Below are positions 46,452 through 55,882 of a stretch of DNA of 64,000 bases, in pieces. The first letter of the stretch is position 1, and each line of letters begins with the position of its first letter. Made by a program: the position numbers and the translations under genes. Source of the stretch: Siccirubricoccus phaeus (GTDB taxonomy: Bacteria; Pseudomonadota; Alphaproteobacteria; Acetobacterales; Acetobacteraceae); the NCBI RefSeq assembly GCF_008360935.1, contig NZ_SRXO01000008.1, positions 186,001 to 250,000 of the forward strand. The letters run 5' to 3'. Below the pieces are notes generated by a model. It saw only the letters and a program-made list of their open reading frames with translations. It made no database searches and was not told where the DNA came from.

Positions 46452-48920
46452 ATGCCGGTGGCCGGAGACCAAGTCTCGACCCCTCAGAGGGGCCGCAAGC
46501 GCGAAGTCCTGTCACAGCTATGCGTCCTCCTCTCTACGGTGGTGGCTGCGGCTCTCCCGGCGGCGATGCCAGGCCCCGCCCGGGCTCAGCCCCAGCCGGG
46601 TGCTACGGGGGAGCAGCAAGCCGGCTCAGTGGCGTTCCGCATTCCGGCAGGATCCCTCGACCAGGCGCTTGCAGCCTTCGGCTCCCAGAGCGGGCTCCAG
46701 GTCATCTATGACAGTGGCCTGACCGGGGGCCGGGTCTCGCCAGGCCTGTCGGGCTCCATGTCGCCCGAGGCGGCGCTCCAGCGGCTCCTGGCCGGCACAA
46801 ATCTGCTGGCACGACCCAGCGGACCCCGCGCCGTCATCCTTACTCACGCGCCGGAGAACCTCCAGGGAGGGATTACCCTTCCTCAGGTGGAGGTGGAGGC
46901 CAGCTCGGGCGCGGGATCCACGGCCATGATCGGCAACCTGCCGCGCCCCTATGCGGGCGGCCAGGTGGCAACCGGCGGGCAGCTCGGTCTGCTGGGCAAC
47001 CGCTCGGTCATGGACACGCCCTTCAGCATCACGAGCTATACCGCGCAGACCATCCGAGACACCCAGGCCCGCAGCCTTGCCGATCTGGTGGCCAACGAAC
47101 CTTCGATCCGCGTCGTCTCGCCGGTCGCCAACGGCAGCGAGGGCTTCACGACACGAGGGTTCCAGATCGCCAACCAGGACGTCGCCTTCGGCGGGCTCTA
47201 CGGAATTCTGCCCTATTGGCGCGGATCCGTCGCCTCGGCCGAGCGGGTGGAGATCCTGCGCGGGCCCAACGCCCTGCTGAACGGCATGGCCCCCAGCGGC
47301 ACCTCGGGCGGCGCCATCAACATCGTGCCCAAGCGCGCCGACGAGCTCCCGCTCAGCCGATTGACCGCCAACTACATCTCCGATTCGCATTTCGGCGGCG
47401 CCTTCGATATCGGCCGGCGCTTCGGCACAGACAACCAGTTCGGCGCACGGCTCAACGGTGCCTACCGCGATGGCGACTTCAGCCGCACCACCCTGCAGCA
47501 TGGCGAGCTCACCGGCGGCTTCGACTGGCGGGGCGACCAGGCCCGCATCTCACTCGACTTCGGCTGGCAGCAGCAGAATCAGCGCGGCACGGAGGGGTTA
47601 CTGGGGCTGTCCCCCGACCTTACACGGCCGCCCACCGCCCCGGCCGCGACCCGACGCTACTACCAGCCCTGGACCTTCTGGAACAGCGATGCGGTCTATG
47701 GCGTGCTGCGCGGCGAGTACGATGTCACGCCCGACCTCACCGCCTATGGCGCCTTCGGCGGGCGGCGCTACACCACGGAATACCTGCTGCCCTTCGGTCA
47801 GAGCCTCCAAGGCAACGGCAACTTCACCGAGAACGCCATCTACGACAACGAATACTATGACGCCATCAGCTCCGAGGTAGGACTTCGCGGGCGAGTACAT
47901 ACCGGGCCAGTGCTGCATCGCTTCAGCCTGACCGGAACCTATTTGGAGCAGACTTCCGGCGTCCTCAGCGCCAGCCTGGCCGCCAACGCCTCCAACATCT
48001 ACAGTCCGCGCATCCTGCCGCGGCCGAACCTGCCGATACTCGGCGGCATCCCGCGCACCGGCTACCTCGCGCTGACCAGCGTGGCCGTGGCGGATACGCT
48101 GTCCTTCCTCGACGAGCGCGCGGAGGTGACGGGCGGCCTGCGTCAACAATATGTGCGCTCGCGCAGCTACAGCGCGGCCAGCGGCGCGCGGACCGCCGCC
48201 TATGACGAGAGCGCGCTGACGCCCGTGGTCGGCCTTGTCGTGAAGCCGTGGCGCGATGTCTCGCTCTATGCCAGCTATATTCAGGGGCTCAGCCAGGGTG
48301 GGGTCGCGCCGGCCGGAACGCGCAATGCTGGCGAGATCCTCGCGCCTTTCGTGGCTGAGCAGTACGAGGTCGGCGTGAAGGTGGATTGGGGCCGCCTGAC
48401 CACCACCCTTGCCGCCTTCCAGATCACCCGCCCCAGCAGCTTCACCGACCCCGCGACCAATACCTTCGTCAGCAGCGGCGAGCAGCGGAACCGTGGCCTG
48501 GAGCTTTATGCCTTTGGCGAGGCAGCGCCCGGGGTGCGCCTGCTCGGCGGCGTCATGTACCTGGACGCTGAGCTGACCAGCACGCCCGGCGGCACGCTGG
48601 ATGGCCGCACCGCCGTGAACTCGCCGCGCTGGAGCCTCAACCTCGGTGGCGAGTGGGACACGCCCTTTGCGCCAGGTCTCACCCTCTCGGGCCGCATGAT
48701 CCACACGGGCTCGGCCTTTTTGAACCAGCAGAACACACAGCGGATCCCGGACTGGACGCGCTTCGACATCGGCGCGCGCTACCGGATGGAGACGCCGCGC
48801 GGCCCGGTGACCTTGCACGCCAATGTGGAGAACCTGTTCGACAAGACCTATTGGATGTCGTCCTCGCTTTACCGCGGCGCACCGCGGACCTTCCTCTTCG
48901 CCGTCAGCGCGGATTTCTGA
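46452..48920 (+). CDS. TonB-dependent ferric-siderophore receptor with signalling domain
   Basis: 822-residue outer-membrane receptor of the FhuE/FoxA type. The signal peptide (LSTVVAAALPAAMPGPARAQ) precedes an STN signalling domain (residues 60-140, FRIPAGSLDQALAAFGSQSG), a plug domain (SITSYTAQTIRDTQARSLAD, EILRGPNALLNGMAPSGTSGG), and a beta-barrel ending in aromatic F. The STN domain matches the adjacent FecI/FecR pair. Start chosen at ATG 46452 with AGGGGA upstream; a TTG at 46401 is the alternative. Confidence 0.92.
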   Translation: MPVAGDQVSTPQRGRKREVLSQLCVLLSTVVAAALPAAMPGPARAQPQPGATGEQQAGSVAFRIPAGSLDQALAAFGSQSGLQVIYDSGLTGGRVSPGLSGSMSPEAALQRLLAGTNLLARPSGPRAVILTHAPENLQGGITLPQVEVEASSGAGSTAMIGNLPRPYAGGQVATGGQLGLLGNRSVMDTPFSITSYTAQTIRDTQARSLADLVANEPSIRVVSPVANGSEGFTTRGFQIANQDVAFGGLYGILPYWRGSVASAERVEILRGPNALLNGMAPSGTSGGAINIVPKRADELPLSRLTANYISDSHFGGAFDIGRRFGTDNQFGARLNGAYRDGDFSRTTLQHGELTGGFDWRGDQARISLDFGWQQQNQRGTEGLLGLSPDLTRPPTAPAATRRYYQPWTFWNSDAVYGVLRGEYDVTPDLTAYGAFGGRRYTTEYLLPFGQSLQGNGNFTENAIYDNEYYDAISSEVGLRGRVHTGPVLHRFSLTGTYLEQTSGVLSASLAANASNIYSPRILPRPNLPILGGIPRTGYLALTSVAVADTLSFLDERAEVTGGLRQQYVRSRSYSAASGARTAAYDESALTPVVGLVVKPWRDVSLYASYIQGLSQGGVAPAGTRNAGEILAPFVAEQYEVGVKVDWGRLTTTLAAFQITRPSSFTDPATNTFVSSGEQRNRGLELYAFGEAAPGVRLLGGVMYLDAELTSTPGGTLDGRTAVNSPRWSLNLGGEWDTPFAPGLTLSGRMIHTGSAFLNQQNTQRIPDWTRFDIGARYRMETPRGPVTLHANVENLFDKTYWMSSSLYRGAPRTFLFAVSADF

Positions 48921-48925
48921 AGCGA

Positions 48926-50092
48926 ATGTCTCCGGCCTGGATCCGCCGCTGGTCCTTTATCCACAAATGGACCAGCCTGGCCTGCACGTTCTTCCTGCTG
49001 ATGATCTGCCTTACCGGGCTGCCGCTGGTGTTCCGGGAAGAGATCGAGGACTGGCTTGACGACGATCCACCCTATGCGGCGCTACCGCCGGACACGCCGG
49101 CAGCGAGCATCGACGCCATGGTGGCCGAGGGGCTGCGGCGCTACCCGGCGGAGATCGTCGCTTCGGTCTTCGTCGATGACGAGGAGCCGCAGGTGCTCGT
49201 CATCATGGCGCCCTCATGGCAAGCCTTCACTGAGCAGCCCTTTAGCCGGCACTACCTGAAATTCGACGCCCGTACTGGAGAGTTGCTGAAGGATGCGGAG
49301 CCGGCGGGCCAGCGACGGATCGGCTTCCTCCAGCTCATGCTCAGCCTGCACCAGGACCTCTTCGCCGGGCTGCCCGGGGAGCTGTTCCTCGGCACCATGG
49401 GGTTGCTCTTCGTGCTGGCGCTCGTCTCCGGCGTCGCGCTTTATGGCCCATTCATGCGGCGCCTCGCCTTCGGCACCGTCCGCACCGGCCGCTCGTCCCG
49501 GCTGAAATGGCTGGACCTGCACAACCTTCTCGGCTTTGTCGCGGTGGCCTGGATGCTGGTGGCCGGCCTGACCGGCGTCATCAATGAGCTGAGCACGCCC
49601 CTCTTCGGCCTCTGGCAGAGAACCGAGGTGCAGGCCATGCTGCGCTCCTGGGAAAGGCAGCCGCCACCCTCCGCCGGCGAATACACCTCACCCGACGCCG
49701 CCCTGCGGGTGGCACGGGAGGCGTTGCCTAGGATGCGGGCCGTCAGCCTGGTCTATCCCGGCGCCCGGTTCGGCACACCCTACCACTACCTGATCTGGGC
49801 CAAAGGCAATACGCCGCTGACGAGCCGCCTCCTCAGCCCCGTATTGGTCGATGCAAGGACCGGCAGGCTGGCCGCCGTCGTCCACATGCCTTGGTATCTG
49901 CGGGCGCTGGAGCTGTCACGTCCCCTGCACTTCGGTGATTACGGCGGCATGCCGCTCAAGATCATCTGGGGCCTGCTTGACCTTGTCACGATCCTGGTGC
50001 TGGGCAGCGGCCTCTACCTTTGGATCGGACGGCGACGTACGGGGGAGGACCGAGCGGAGACCGCAACCGGAGCCGCGAGCGCGTCAGAATGA
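48926..50092 (+). CDS. PepSY-domain membrane protein of the siderophore module
   Basis: 388-residue PepSY-TM protein of the type found beside siderophore receptors, thought to reduce or release ferric siderophore at the inner membrane. Four main membrane segments (residues 13-34, about 145-168, 190-210 and 352-375), the helix-ending HKWTSLACTFFLLMICLTGLP, and LDLHNLLGF carry the usual conserved His residues. ATG 48926 follows the receptor stop by 5 bp; its stop overlaps the next gene. Confidence 0.85.
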   Translation: MSPAWIRRWSFIHKWTSLACTFFLLMICLTGLPLVFREEIEDWLDDDPPYAALPPDTPAASIDAMVAEGLRRYPAEIVASVFVDDEEPQVLVIMAPSWQAFTEQPFSRHYLKFDARTGELLKDAEPAGQRRIGFLQLMLSLHQDLFAGLPGELFLGTMGLLFVLALVSGVALYGPFMRRLAFGTVRTGRSSRLKWLDLHNLLGFVAVAWMLVAGLTGVINELSTPLFGLWQRTEVQAMLRSWERQPPPSAGEYTSPDAALRVAREALPRMRAVSLVYPGARFGTPYHYLIWAKGNTPLTSRLLSPVLVDARTGRLAAVVHMPWYLRALELSRPLHFGDYGGMPLKIIWGLLDLVTILVLGSGLYLWIGRRRTGEDRAETATGAASASE

Positions 50093-50295
50093 GCCGGCCT
50101 CGGAGGGAGGGGTCTTTCCGGTTTGTCTGGGGATGGCCCGTGTTCCTCTCAGTGCTTACCCTGTTCGGCTTGCTGGCCGCGCTGATCAGCCAGGCGGGGG
50201 TATGGCTCTGGCTGTCATGGAGCGCGCTCGGGATGCCACTGGGCGTGATCATCGCCTGTGTTGTTCGCGCGGCATATGGACCGCGTCGTATGTAA
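50089..50295 (+). CDS. Small two-helix membrane protein
   Basis: 68-residue basic protein with two hydrophobic segments (PVFLSVLTLFGLLAALISQ and LGMPLGVIIACVVRAAYG) separated by WLWLSWSA. It overlaps the PepSY stop by 4 bp (ATGA), so it is part of the iron operon. No function assigned; small proteins like this often accompany PepSY reductases. Confidence 0.7.
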   Translation: MSRPRREGSFRFVWGWPVFLSVLTLFGLLAALISQAGVWLWLSWSALGMPLGVIIACVVRAAYGPRRM

Positions 50296-50331
50296 GGAAT
50301 GGTCCCCAACCCGCATCTGCGAATAGATGCT

Positions 50332-50487
50332 TTAGCCACGGCCAGCACCAGCGGATGCGCAAGCGGGACGTGCGGGCGCCGGATCGGCGGCTACCCCGAA
50401 CCGCGCCGCCGCCACACGGCAGGAGAACCCGGCCGCAACCGCCACCACCACCCTCTTCCGAAGATCAACCGACAGCGCCTTCGACAT
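50332..50487 (-). pseudogene. IS630-family transposase N-terminal fragment
   Basis: A 51-codon reading frame starts MSKALSVDLRKRVVVAVAAG and continues FSCRVAAARFGVAAD, which is the helix-turn-helix N-terminus of IS630 transposases; it then degenerates into an Ala/Pro-rich tail and stops. The DDE domain is missing. Sits in the 352-bp spacer between the iron operon and the convergent Bug gene; nothing else was recognised in the rest of that spacer. Confidence 0.65.
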
Positions 50488-50647
50488 GCCTGTCGACCCC
50501 TTCGCCGACAGACAGCTTGAAGCAAATCCGCACCGCGTCGGGGACGACCAAAAACGGCCCCATCAGATCGGGAACCGCTCTGACGATCTCGAACGTCTTT
50601 ACAAGCTATCTCCCGCGCCTGCATGTTCGTATCGCGAGACACCGCCA

Positions 50648-51634
50648 CTACTCAGGTATGATGCCTGCGCGGCGAACGAGTTCCTGGTTGGTGGCGAGGT
50701 CCCGGGCCACGATCTCCCGTAGCGCTTGTGCCCCAGTCGGCGCAGAGGTGATGCCGAGCGGTTCAAGCCGTGCCATCAACTGCTCATCGGCAAAGGTCGC
50801 CGTGAGCGCCCCTTCCAAGGCCACCGCAACAGGGGAAGCCAAGCCGGCAGGCGCCGCGACGGCGGTCCAATTGGGCACCTCGTAGCCGGGAAAGCCCTGC
50901 TCGGCGACCGTCGGTACGTCCGGCAGCAACCGGTATCTCGTCGGCGCAGCGACGCCGAGGGCGCGCATTCGTCCGGCCTCCAAATGCGGCTTGGCCGGCG
51001 CAAGAGTGCTGAGCATGAAGTCCACCCGGCCGGTGGAGACGTCCGTGAGCGCCGCGGCGGTGCCGTTGTAAGGGACGTGCACCAGCTCCACCCCCGCACG
51101 CCGAGCCAGGTCGAAGGTGCCCAAATGCGCCGAGGAGCCCACACCCCAGGTCGCGTAGCTAATCTGACCCACCCGGCGTCGCGCTGCGGTCAGCAGTGCC
51201 TCCAAGCTCTCCCAGCGTGGATGCGCTACGAAGAGATACAACGCGCTGCCGGTCATGCCGAGCCAGGTGAAGTCCTTCGCAGGATCGTATCCCGCGTTGC
51301 GCAGCACGAATGGCGTGATGCTGAAGGTGCCATTGCCGGCGAAGACGAGGGTGTAGCCATCGGGCCTCGCGCGCGCGGCAAGCCGCGTACCGAGCGTCGT
51401 GCTGGCCCCCGGCTTGTGGTCCATCACGAAGGTCCCGCCCAGGCGTTCCGTCAGGCCCTGGATGATGGAGTTGCCAAACACGTCCGGGATCCCGCCGGCC
51501 GCGTAAGGGATGATTATGCTGACGGGACGCTGGCCAGGATAGGTGCCCCGGCCCTGCGCGGACCCCAGCCCGAGAAGGGTCCCGCCTCCGACGCCCAGCA
51601 AGGCGCGCCGCCGCAGCGCGAGGCATGCACCCAT
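50648..51634 (-). CDS. Bug-family (TctC) periplasmic substrate-binding protein
   Basis: 328-residue receptor with a signal peptide (RRRALLGVGGGTLLGLGSAQG) and Bug motifs SIIIPYAAGGIPDVFGN, SYATWGVGSSAHLG and DVPTVAEQGFPGYEV. Last gene of the minus-strand acyl-CoA cluster. No TctA/TctB genes nearby. It may bind the free carboxylic acid that the neighbouring ligase activates. Confidence 0.88.
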   Translation of the reverse strand: MGACLALRRRALLGVGGGTLLGLGSAQGRGTYPGQRPVSIIIPYAAGGIPDVFGNSIIQGLTERLGGTFVMDHKPGASTTLGTRLAARARPDGYTLVFAGNGTFSITPFVLRNAGYDPAKDFTWLGMTGSALYLFVAHPRWESLEALLTAARRRVGQISYATWGVGSSAHLGTFDLARRAGVELVHVPYNGTAAALTDVSTGRVDFMLSTLAPAKPHLEAGRMRALGVAAPTRYRLLPDVPTVAEQGFPGYEVPNWTAVAAPAGLASPVAVALEGALTATFADEQLMARLEPLGITSAPTGAQALREIVARDLATNQELVRRAGIIPE

Positions 51635-51672
51635 GAACCCGTCCCTCCCCGGTTACGATGCTTGTTCAGGCT

Positions 51673-53187
51673 TTAGATGGCGCGGCCGGCCCCCTGCCAG
51701 TACCGCTCCCGCAGCTTGCGTTTGAGCAGCTTGCCGGAGTCGTCGCGTGGCAGCTCCTCGTGGAACTCGATGCGGCGCGGCACCTTGAAGTTGGCCAGCT
51801 TGGCCTGGAGCGCCGTGCGGATGGCGGCTTCGGTCGTGCCCGGCAGGGCGCGCACCGCCGCGCAGAGGGCTTCGCCATATTCCGGATCGGGGATCCCGAA
51901 GACAGCGCAGTCCAGCACGCCTTCGACGCCGATCAGCACCGCCTCGATCTCGGCTGGGTAGATGTTGACTCCGCCAGAGATGACCATGTCCCGCTTGCGG
52001 TCGCAGAGGAAAAGATAGCCGTCCTCGTCGAAGTAGCCGACATCGCCGACCGTGATCAGGCCGTCCCGCTCCACGGCCCGGCGCTCCGCGTCGCGCTTGT
52101 GGTAGGTGAAGTCGGGCATGTAATCGCAACTGGCGTAAATCTCTCCGGGAACGCCGGGCGGGCATTCCCGACCTTCGGCATCCAGGATCTTCAGTACCGC
52201 CCCCTCCGTGAGGCGGCCGACCGTGCCGGGCTTGGCCAGCCAATCCTGGCTGTCGCAGGCAGTCGGCGCGCCGAGATCCGTGGCGCCGTAGAACTCATGC
52301 AGCACAGGGCCCCACCACTCGATCATGGCCCGCTTCACCTCCGGCGGGCAGGGCGCGGCGGCATGCGTGACATGACGAAGCGAGGAGAGGTCGTAGCGGC
52401 GCCGTACCTCCTCCGGCAGGCGCAGCAGGCGCACGAACATGGTGGGTACGAGGAAGGTCGTGTCGATCCGATGCCGCTCGATCAACGCCAGAAGCTGCTC
52501 GGGATCGAAGCGGGGCATCAGCACCAGCAGCTCCGCGAGGGTGCCGGAGCGGAGGCCGAAGCTGTTCGGGGCGCTGTGATAGAGCGGTCCTGGCAGCAGG
52601 GCGCGGATGCCGGGGCGGATGCCGTAGATCTGCGCGCGGTTGCGGGCGGTGCCCTGCACCTGCGCCGGCGTGGGCGGCATGCGGCGGACGCCCTTGGGGC
52701 GGCCCGTTGTGCCGGAGGTGTAGATCATGCTCTCGCGTGCCGGCTGCGGCGGCCTGTCCCATTCCGGCTGTCGGGTCAGCCAGGCTTCCCAATCCTCCCC
52801 GGCCGGTTCCTCCATTGGCAGGCCGTAGGCGGCAGCGAGCTCGGCCGGGGTCCTGACGGGGATCACCGTCAGACCGGGCGGCGCCTCGGCCAGCAGCGGG
52901 AGGAGATCCGCATGCGCGACCACGATGCGGGCGTCGCAGTCGCGCAGCAGATAGGCGACCTCGTCCGGCTTCCAATGCCAGTTGATCGGCACCGCGTAGC
53001 CGCCGAGCATGGTGGCGGCGTAGCTCGCCTCCAGGAAGGGGAAGTCGTTGCGCAACAGCAGCACGACGCAGTCACCCGCGCCCACGCCGAGTGCGGCGAA
53101 GCCGGAGGCGGCGCGCCGGGCCCGACCCATCAGGGCATCGCGGGTTATCCGGCGCTCGCCGCTGATGATCAGTGCCGCATCCGTCAT
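51673..53187 (-). CDS. AMP-dependent acyl-CoA synthetase
   Basis: 504-residue adenylate-forming ligase that activates a carboxylic acid with ATP and CoA. P-loop-like motif MIYTSGTTGRPKGVRRM, the A5 block HEFYGATDLGAPT, the hinge region LCDRKRDMVISGGVNIYPAE, and the C-terminal catalytic Lys in DDSGKLLKRKLR are present. Stop and start overlap the hydratase gene (ATGA). Substrate unknown. Confidence 0.9.
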   Translation of the reverse strand: MTDAALIISGERRITRDALMGRARRAASGFAALGVGAGDCVVLLLRNDFPFLEASYAATMLGGYAVPINWHWKPDEVAYLLRDCDARIVVAHADLLPLLAEAPPGLTVIPVRTPAELAAAYGLPMEEPAGEDWEAWLTRQPEWDRPPQPARESMIYTSGTTGRPKGVRRMPPTPAQVQGTARNRAQIYGIRPGIRALLPGPLYHSAPNSFGLRSGTLAELLVLMPRFDPEQLLALIERHRIDTTFLVPTMFVRLLRLPEEVRRRYDLSSLRHVTHAAAPCPPEVKRAMIEWWGPVLHEFYGATDLGAPTACDSQDWLAKPGTVGRLTEGAVLKILDAEGRECPPGVPGEIYASCDYMPDFTYHKRDAERRAVERDGLITVGDVGYFDEDGYLFLCDRKRDMVISGGVNIYPAEIEAVLIGVEGVLDCAVFGIPDPEYGEALCAAVRALPGTTEAAIRTALQAKLANFKVPRRIEFHEELPRDDSGKLLKRKLRERYWQGAGRAI

Positions 53188-54047
53188 GGCGCATACTCGG
53201 CCCGGCCATTGCTCAGCACGACCATGTCCCGGGCTGGCACGCGGACACGGAAGGCTGCTGCGCCCGTCTCGAGGCGCCAGATCTCCGTGCGCAGCGTTTC
53301 CCCTGGGTAGACGGGCGAGGTGAAGCGCAGGTCGAACCGCCGCAGCCGTTCCGCCTTGCCGTCGCAGAGCAGGTTCGCCACGGACCAGGCGGCTACGCCG
53401 TAGGAGGCGAGGCCGTGCAGGATCGGCTCGGCGAAGCCGGCCTGGGCGGCGACGTCGGGGTCGGCATGGACGGGGTTGAAATCGCCATTCAGCCGGTAGA
53501 GCAGCGCGGCATTGCGGCCGAGCGTCCAGTCAAAGCTTGCCTCCGGCGGCGCCTCCGGGACTGGGTGTGGCTTGCGCACCGGCCCCGAGGGGCCGCCGAA
53601 GCCGCCGTCGCCGCGCAGAAAGGAGGTGCTCGTCAGGCTGCAGAGCAACTCGCCCGTCGCGGCGTCCAGCACCTCTCGCGTGCTGTAGAGCAGCGCGCCG
53701 CGTCCTTCGCCCTTGTCGACGATCTCGTCGATTCGGAGGCGGCCGACGACACGGCCCTCGGGTGGAAGCGGGCGGTGAATGATGAGGCCCTGCTCGCCAT
53801 GCAGCACCTTCGGCCAATCCACGCCGGTGTCGGGCTCCTTGACCCAGAAGCCCGGCGTTGCCAGCACCACGCCCATGGTGGGCAGCGCGGCCAGCTCCTT
53901 CTCATGGACATGGCGCAGTTGGCGCCGATCGAGCGGATCCTGACCGAGCCCGAGGCCGAGCGCGTAAAGGATCGTGTCTTTGAAGCCGTAGCTCTGCTCG
54001 ATATCCGGAAAGTGGCGGTTCTTCAGGCGTTCGTAGTCGATGGCCAC
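53184..54047 (-). CDS. Double hot-dog enoyl-CoA hydratase (MaoC/hydratase-2 type)
   Basis: 287-residue protein with two hot-dog halves. The C-terminal half carries the hydratase-2 signature YRLNGDFNPVHADP (catalytic Asp and His) followed by AGFAEPILHGLASYG. The N-terminal half lacks that signature and shapes the CoA-binding pocket, as in eukaryotic MFE-2 hydratases. It adds water to an enoyl-CoA to give the (R)-3-hydroxyacyl-CoA. Confidence 0.88.
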   Translation of the reverse strand: MAIDYERLKNRHFPDIEQSYGFKDTILYALGLGLGQDPLDRRQLRHVHEKELAALPTMGVVLATPGFWVKEPDTGVDWPKVLHGEQGLIIHRPLPPEGRVVGRLRIDEIVDKGEGRGALLYSTREVLDAATGELLCSLTSTSFLRGDGGFGGPSGPVRKPHPVPEAPPEASFDWTLGRNAALLYRLNGDFNPVHADPDVAAQAGFAEPILHGLASYGVAAWSVANLLCDGKAERLRRFDLRFTSPVYPGETLRTEIWRLETGAAAFRVRVPARDMVVLSNGRAEYAP

Positions 54048-54079
54048 CTTGTTGTCCTCCCAGGTTTCCAGTGGGGGCG

Positions 54080-54979
54080 TCAGGCTCCTCCCGGTCCGAA
54101 GGCCGCATCGGCGGCCAGCACGCGCTGCGCCTGGCGGAGATGCGGCATGTCGAGCATGCGGCCGTCCATGCCGACCGTGCCGATGCCCGGATTGGCGGCG
54201 AAGGCGGCGCAGACGCGACGGGCGAAGGCCACCTCCTCCGCGGTCGGGCGGAAGCCTTCGTTGATGGCGGCGACCTGTGCGGGATGGATGGCGATCTTGC
54301 CGGTGAAGCCCTCCCGCCGCGCCGCGGCGCAGGCGGCACGCAGGGCGGCCTCGTCGCGGAAATCCGCCTCCAGCGTATCGACCGGCTGGGCGCCGGCGGC
54401 GACGGCGGCGAGCAGGCAGTTCGAGCGCGCCATCCGGTAGGTGAGGGCCAGCCCGCCGCGCGGATCCTGGTTGCTGCTGGCGCCGATCGCCGCCGGCAGG
54501 TCCTCCGCGCCCCAGGTGAGGCCGGCTAGGCGTGGCACGGGCTGGCGGGCATAGTCGCCGAGGCCGAGGACGGCGGCGGCCGTTTCCGTTGCCACGGCGA
54601 GCAGGCGGATCCGGCCTGCAGGCAAGCCGTCCCGTGCCTCCAGCGCGTCGAGCCAGTGCGAGAGGCGCAGCAGATCGGCGGGACCGTTGACCTTCGGCAC
54701 CACCAGCCCGTCCGGCGCGGCGCGCGCCACCGCTGCCGTGTCCTGCAAGCCGCCCTCCTCGAGCGGGTTGATGCGGACCCAGAGGCGCGGGCGTCGCTCC
54801 GCCCCGGCCTGCGCCTGCAGGTAAGCCATGACCATGTCCCGCGCCAGCGGCTTGCGGGCTGCCGCCACGGAATCCTCGAGATCGAGGATCAGCGCATCTG
54901 CGCCGCTGTCGCCGCCTTTGGCGAGCTTGCGCTCGCTATCGCCGGGAACGAAGAGCCAGGATCGCGGCGGCGGGCTCAT
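54080..54979 (-). CDS. CitE-like CoA-ester lyase
   Basis: 299-residue HpcH/HpaI-fold lyase of the malyl/citramalyl-CoA lyase group. The N-terminal [31 protein letters not shown] (metal acidic residues), LWVRINPLE and [14 protein letters not shown] are family motifs. It cleaves a beta-hydroxy-acyl-CoA or malyl-type CoA ester. Its start overlaps the small MaoC gene stop by 4 bp, a pairing typical of a hydratase followed by a lyase. Confidence 0.88.
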   Translation of the reverse strand: MSPPPRSWLFVPGDSERKLAKGGDSGADALILDLEDSVAAARKPLARDMVMAYLQAQAGAERRPRLWVRINPLEEGGLQDTAAVARAAPDGLVVPKVNGPADLLRLSHWLDALEARDGLPAGRIRLLAVATETAAAVLGLGDYARQPVPRLAGLTWGAEDLPAAIGASSNQDPRGGLALTYRMARSNCLLAAVAAGAQPVDTLEADFRDEAALRAACAAARREGFTGKIAIHPAQVAAINEGFRPTAEEVAFARRVCAAFAANPGIGTVGMDGRMLDMPHLRQAQRVLAADAAFGPGGA

Positions 54980-55431
54980 GCCGGCTTGCCCTTCATCAGG
55001 GCAGAGCGCCGGCAGTGCGCCACCAGCTCACCCTGTTGGTTGAAGGCGCGGTGGACGAACTCGATGATGCCCTGGCCGGGACGCGACCGGCTCTCGCGCT
55101 TGGCAATCACCTCGGACTCAACGCGGACGGTGTCGCCGTGGAAGAGCGGCTTCGGGAAGCGCACCTCGTCCCAGCCCAAATTCGCCACCGTGGTGCCAAG
55201 CGTGGTGTCGCCGACCGAAATGCCGACCATGAGGCCGAGCGTGAAGGCGCTGTTGACGATGCGCTGGCCGAACTCGGTTTCGGTGCGGCAGTATTCTTCG
55301 TCCAGGTGCAGCGCTGCCGGGTTATGGGTGAGGGCGGAGAACCAGACATTGTCCGCCTCGGTGATCGTCCGACGGATGGCATGACGGAAGACCTGGCCGA
55401 CCTCGAACTCCTCGAACCACAAGCCGGGCAT
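54976..55431 (-). CDS. Single-domain MaoC-family hydratase
   Basis: 151-residue hot-dog hydratase. The active-site stretch is [19 protein letters not shown], then [16 protein letters not shown]. This variant (THNPAALH) is found in mesaconyl- and itaconyl-CoA hydratases as well as generic MaoC proteins. Overlap with the CitE-like lyase suggests the two catalyse consecutive steps. Start at ATG 55431 ([13 protein letters not shown]); an upstream extension lacks conserved sequence. Confidence 0.82.
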   Translation of the reverse strand: MPGLWFEEFEVGQVFRHAIRRTITEADNVWFSALTHNPAALHLDEEYCRTETEFGQRIVNSAFTLGLMVGISVGDTTLGTTVANLGWDEVRFPKPLFHGDTVRVESEVIAKRESRSRPGQGIIEFVHRAFNQQGELVAHCRRSALMKGKPA

Positions 55432-55432
55432 G

Positions 55433-55882
55433 TCATTCCTCCCGAACGCGCCATTGCACGAGCGTGTAGGGTGGCTCCGCCTCGTCATGCGGCTCGAAGA
55501 TCGCCTCCACGGCCGCACCGATCGTCACCGGCGTGTCGGGGGTACAGAGCAGATTGCCGACCATGCGGACATTGTCGGCGTCTGGCAGTTCCACCAGCAC
55601 GATGGTGTAGGGCGTGTGCCCGTTCAGCGCCGGATGCACCGGATGGTGGGGCCGCTGCCAGGACCAGATGCGGCCCCTCGGCGCCACCTCTTCCCAGGCG
55701 AGGTCGAAGGAGTGGCAGCGGTGGCAGATCCACTCCGGCCCCCATTGGTACTTGCCGCAGTCGCGGCACTTCTGGATCACCAGCTTGCCCTGGCGGGTGC
55801 CATCCCAGTAGGGCTTGGCGAGGCCATCCTGCGCCGGCACTGGCAGGCCGTCGGGCAGGGCACGGTTCATTGTGGTGCTCAC
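55433..55882 (-). CDS. DUF35 zinc-ribbon/OB-fold protein, thiolase partner
   Basis: 149-residue protein. A zinc-ribbon with two CxxC pairs ([19 protein letters not shown]) precedes an OB-fold ([33 protein letters not shown]). DUF35 proteins form complexes with thiolase-fold enzymes, for example in steroid side-chain retro-aldolases. I choose GTG 55882 because GGAGG lies 7 nt before it and it overlaps the thiolase stop (GTGA); ATG 55870 lacks such a site. Confidence 0.85.
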   Translation of the reverse strand: MSTTMNRALPDGLPVPAQDGLAKPYWDGTRQGKLVIQKCRDCGKYQWGPEWICHRCHSFDLAWEEVAPRGRIWSWQRPHHPVHPALNGHTPYTIVLVELPDADNVRMVGNLLCTPDTPVTIGAAVEAIFEPHDEAEPPYTLVQWRVREE

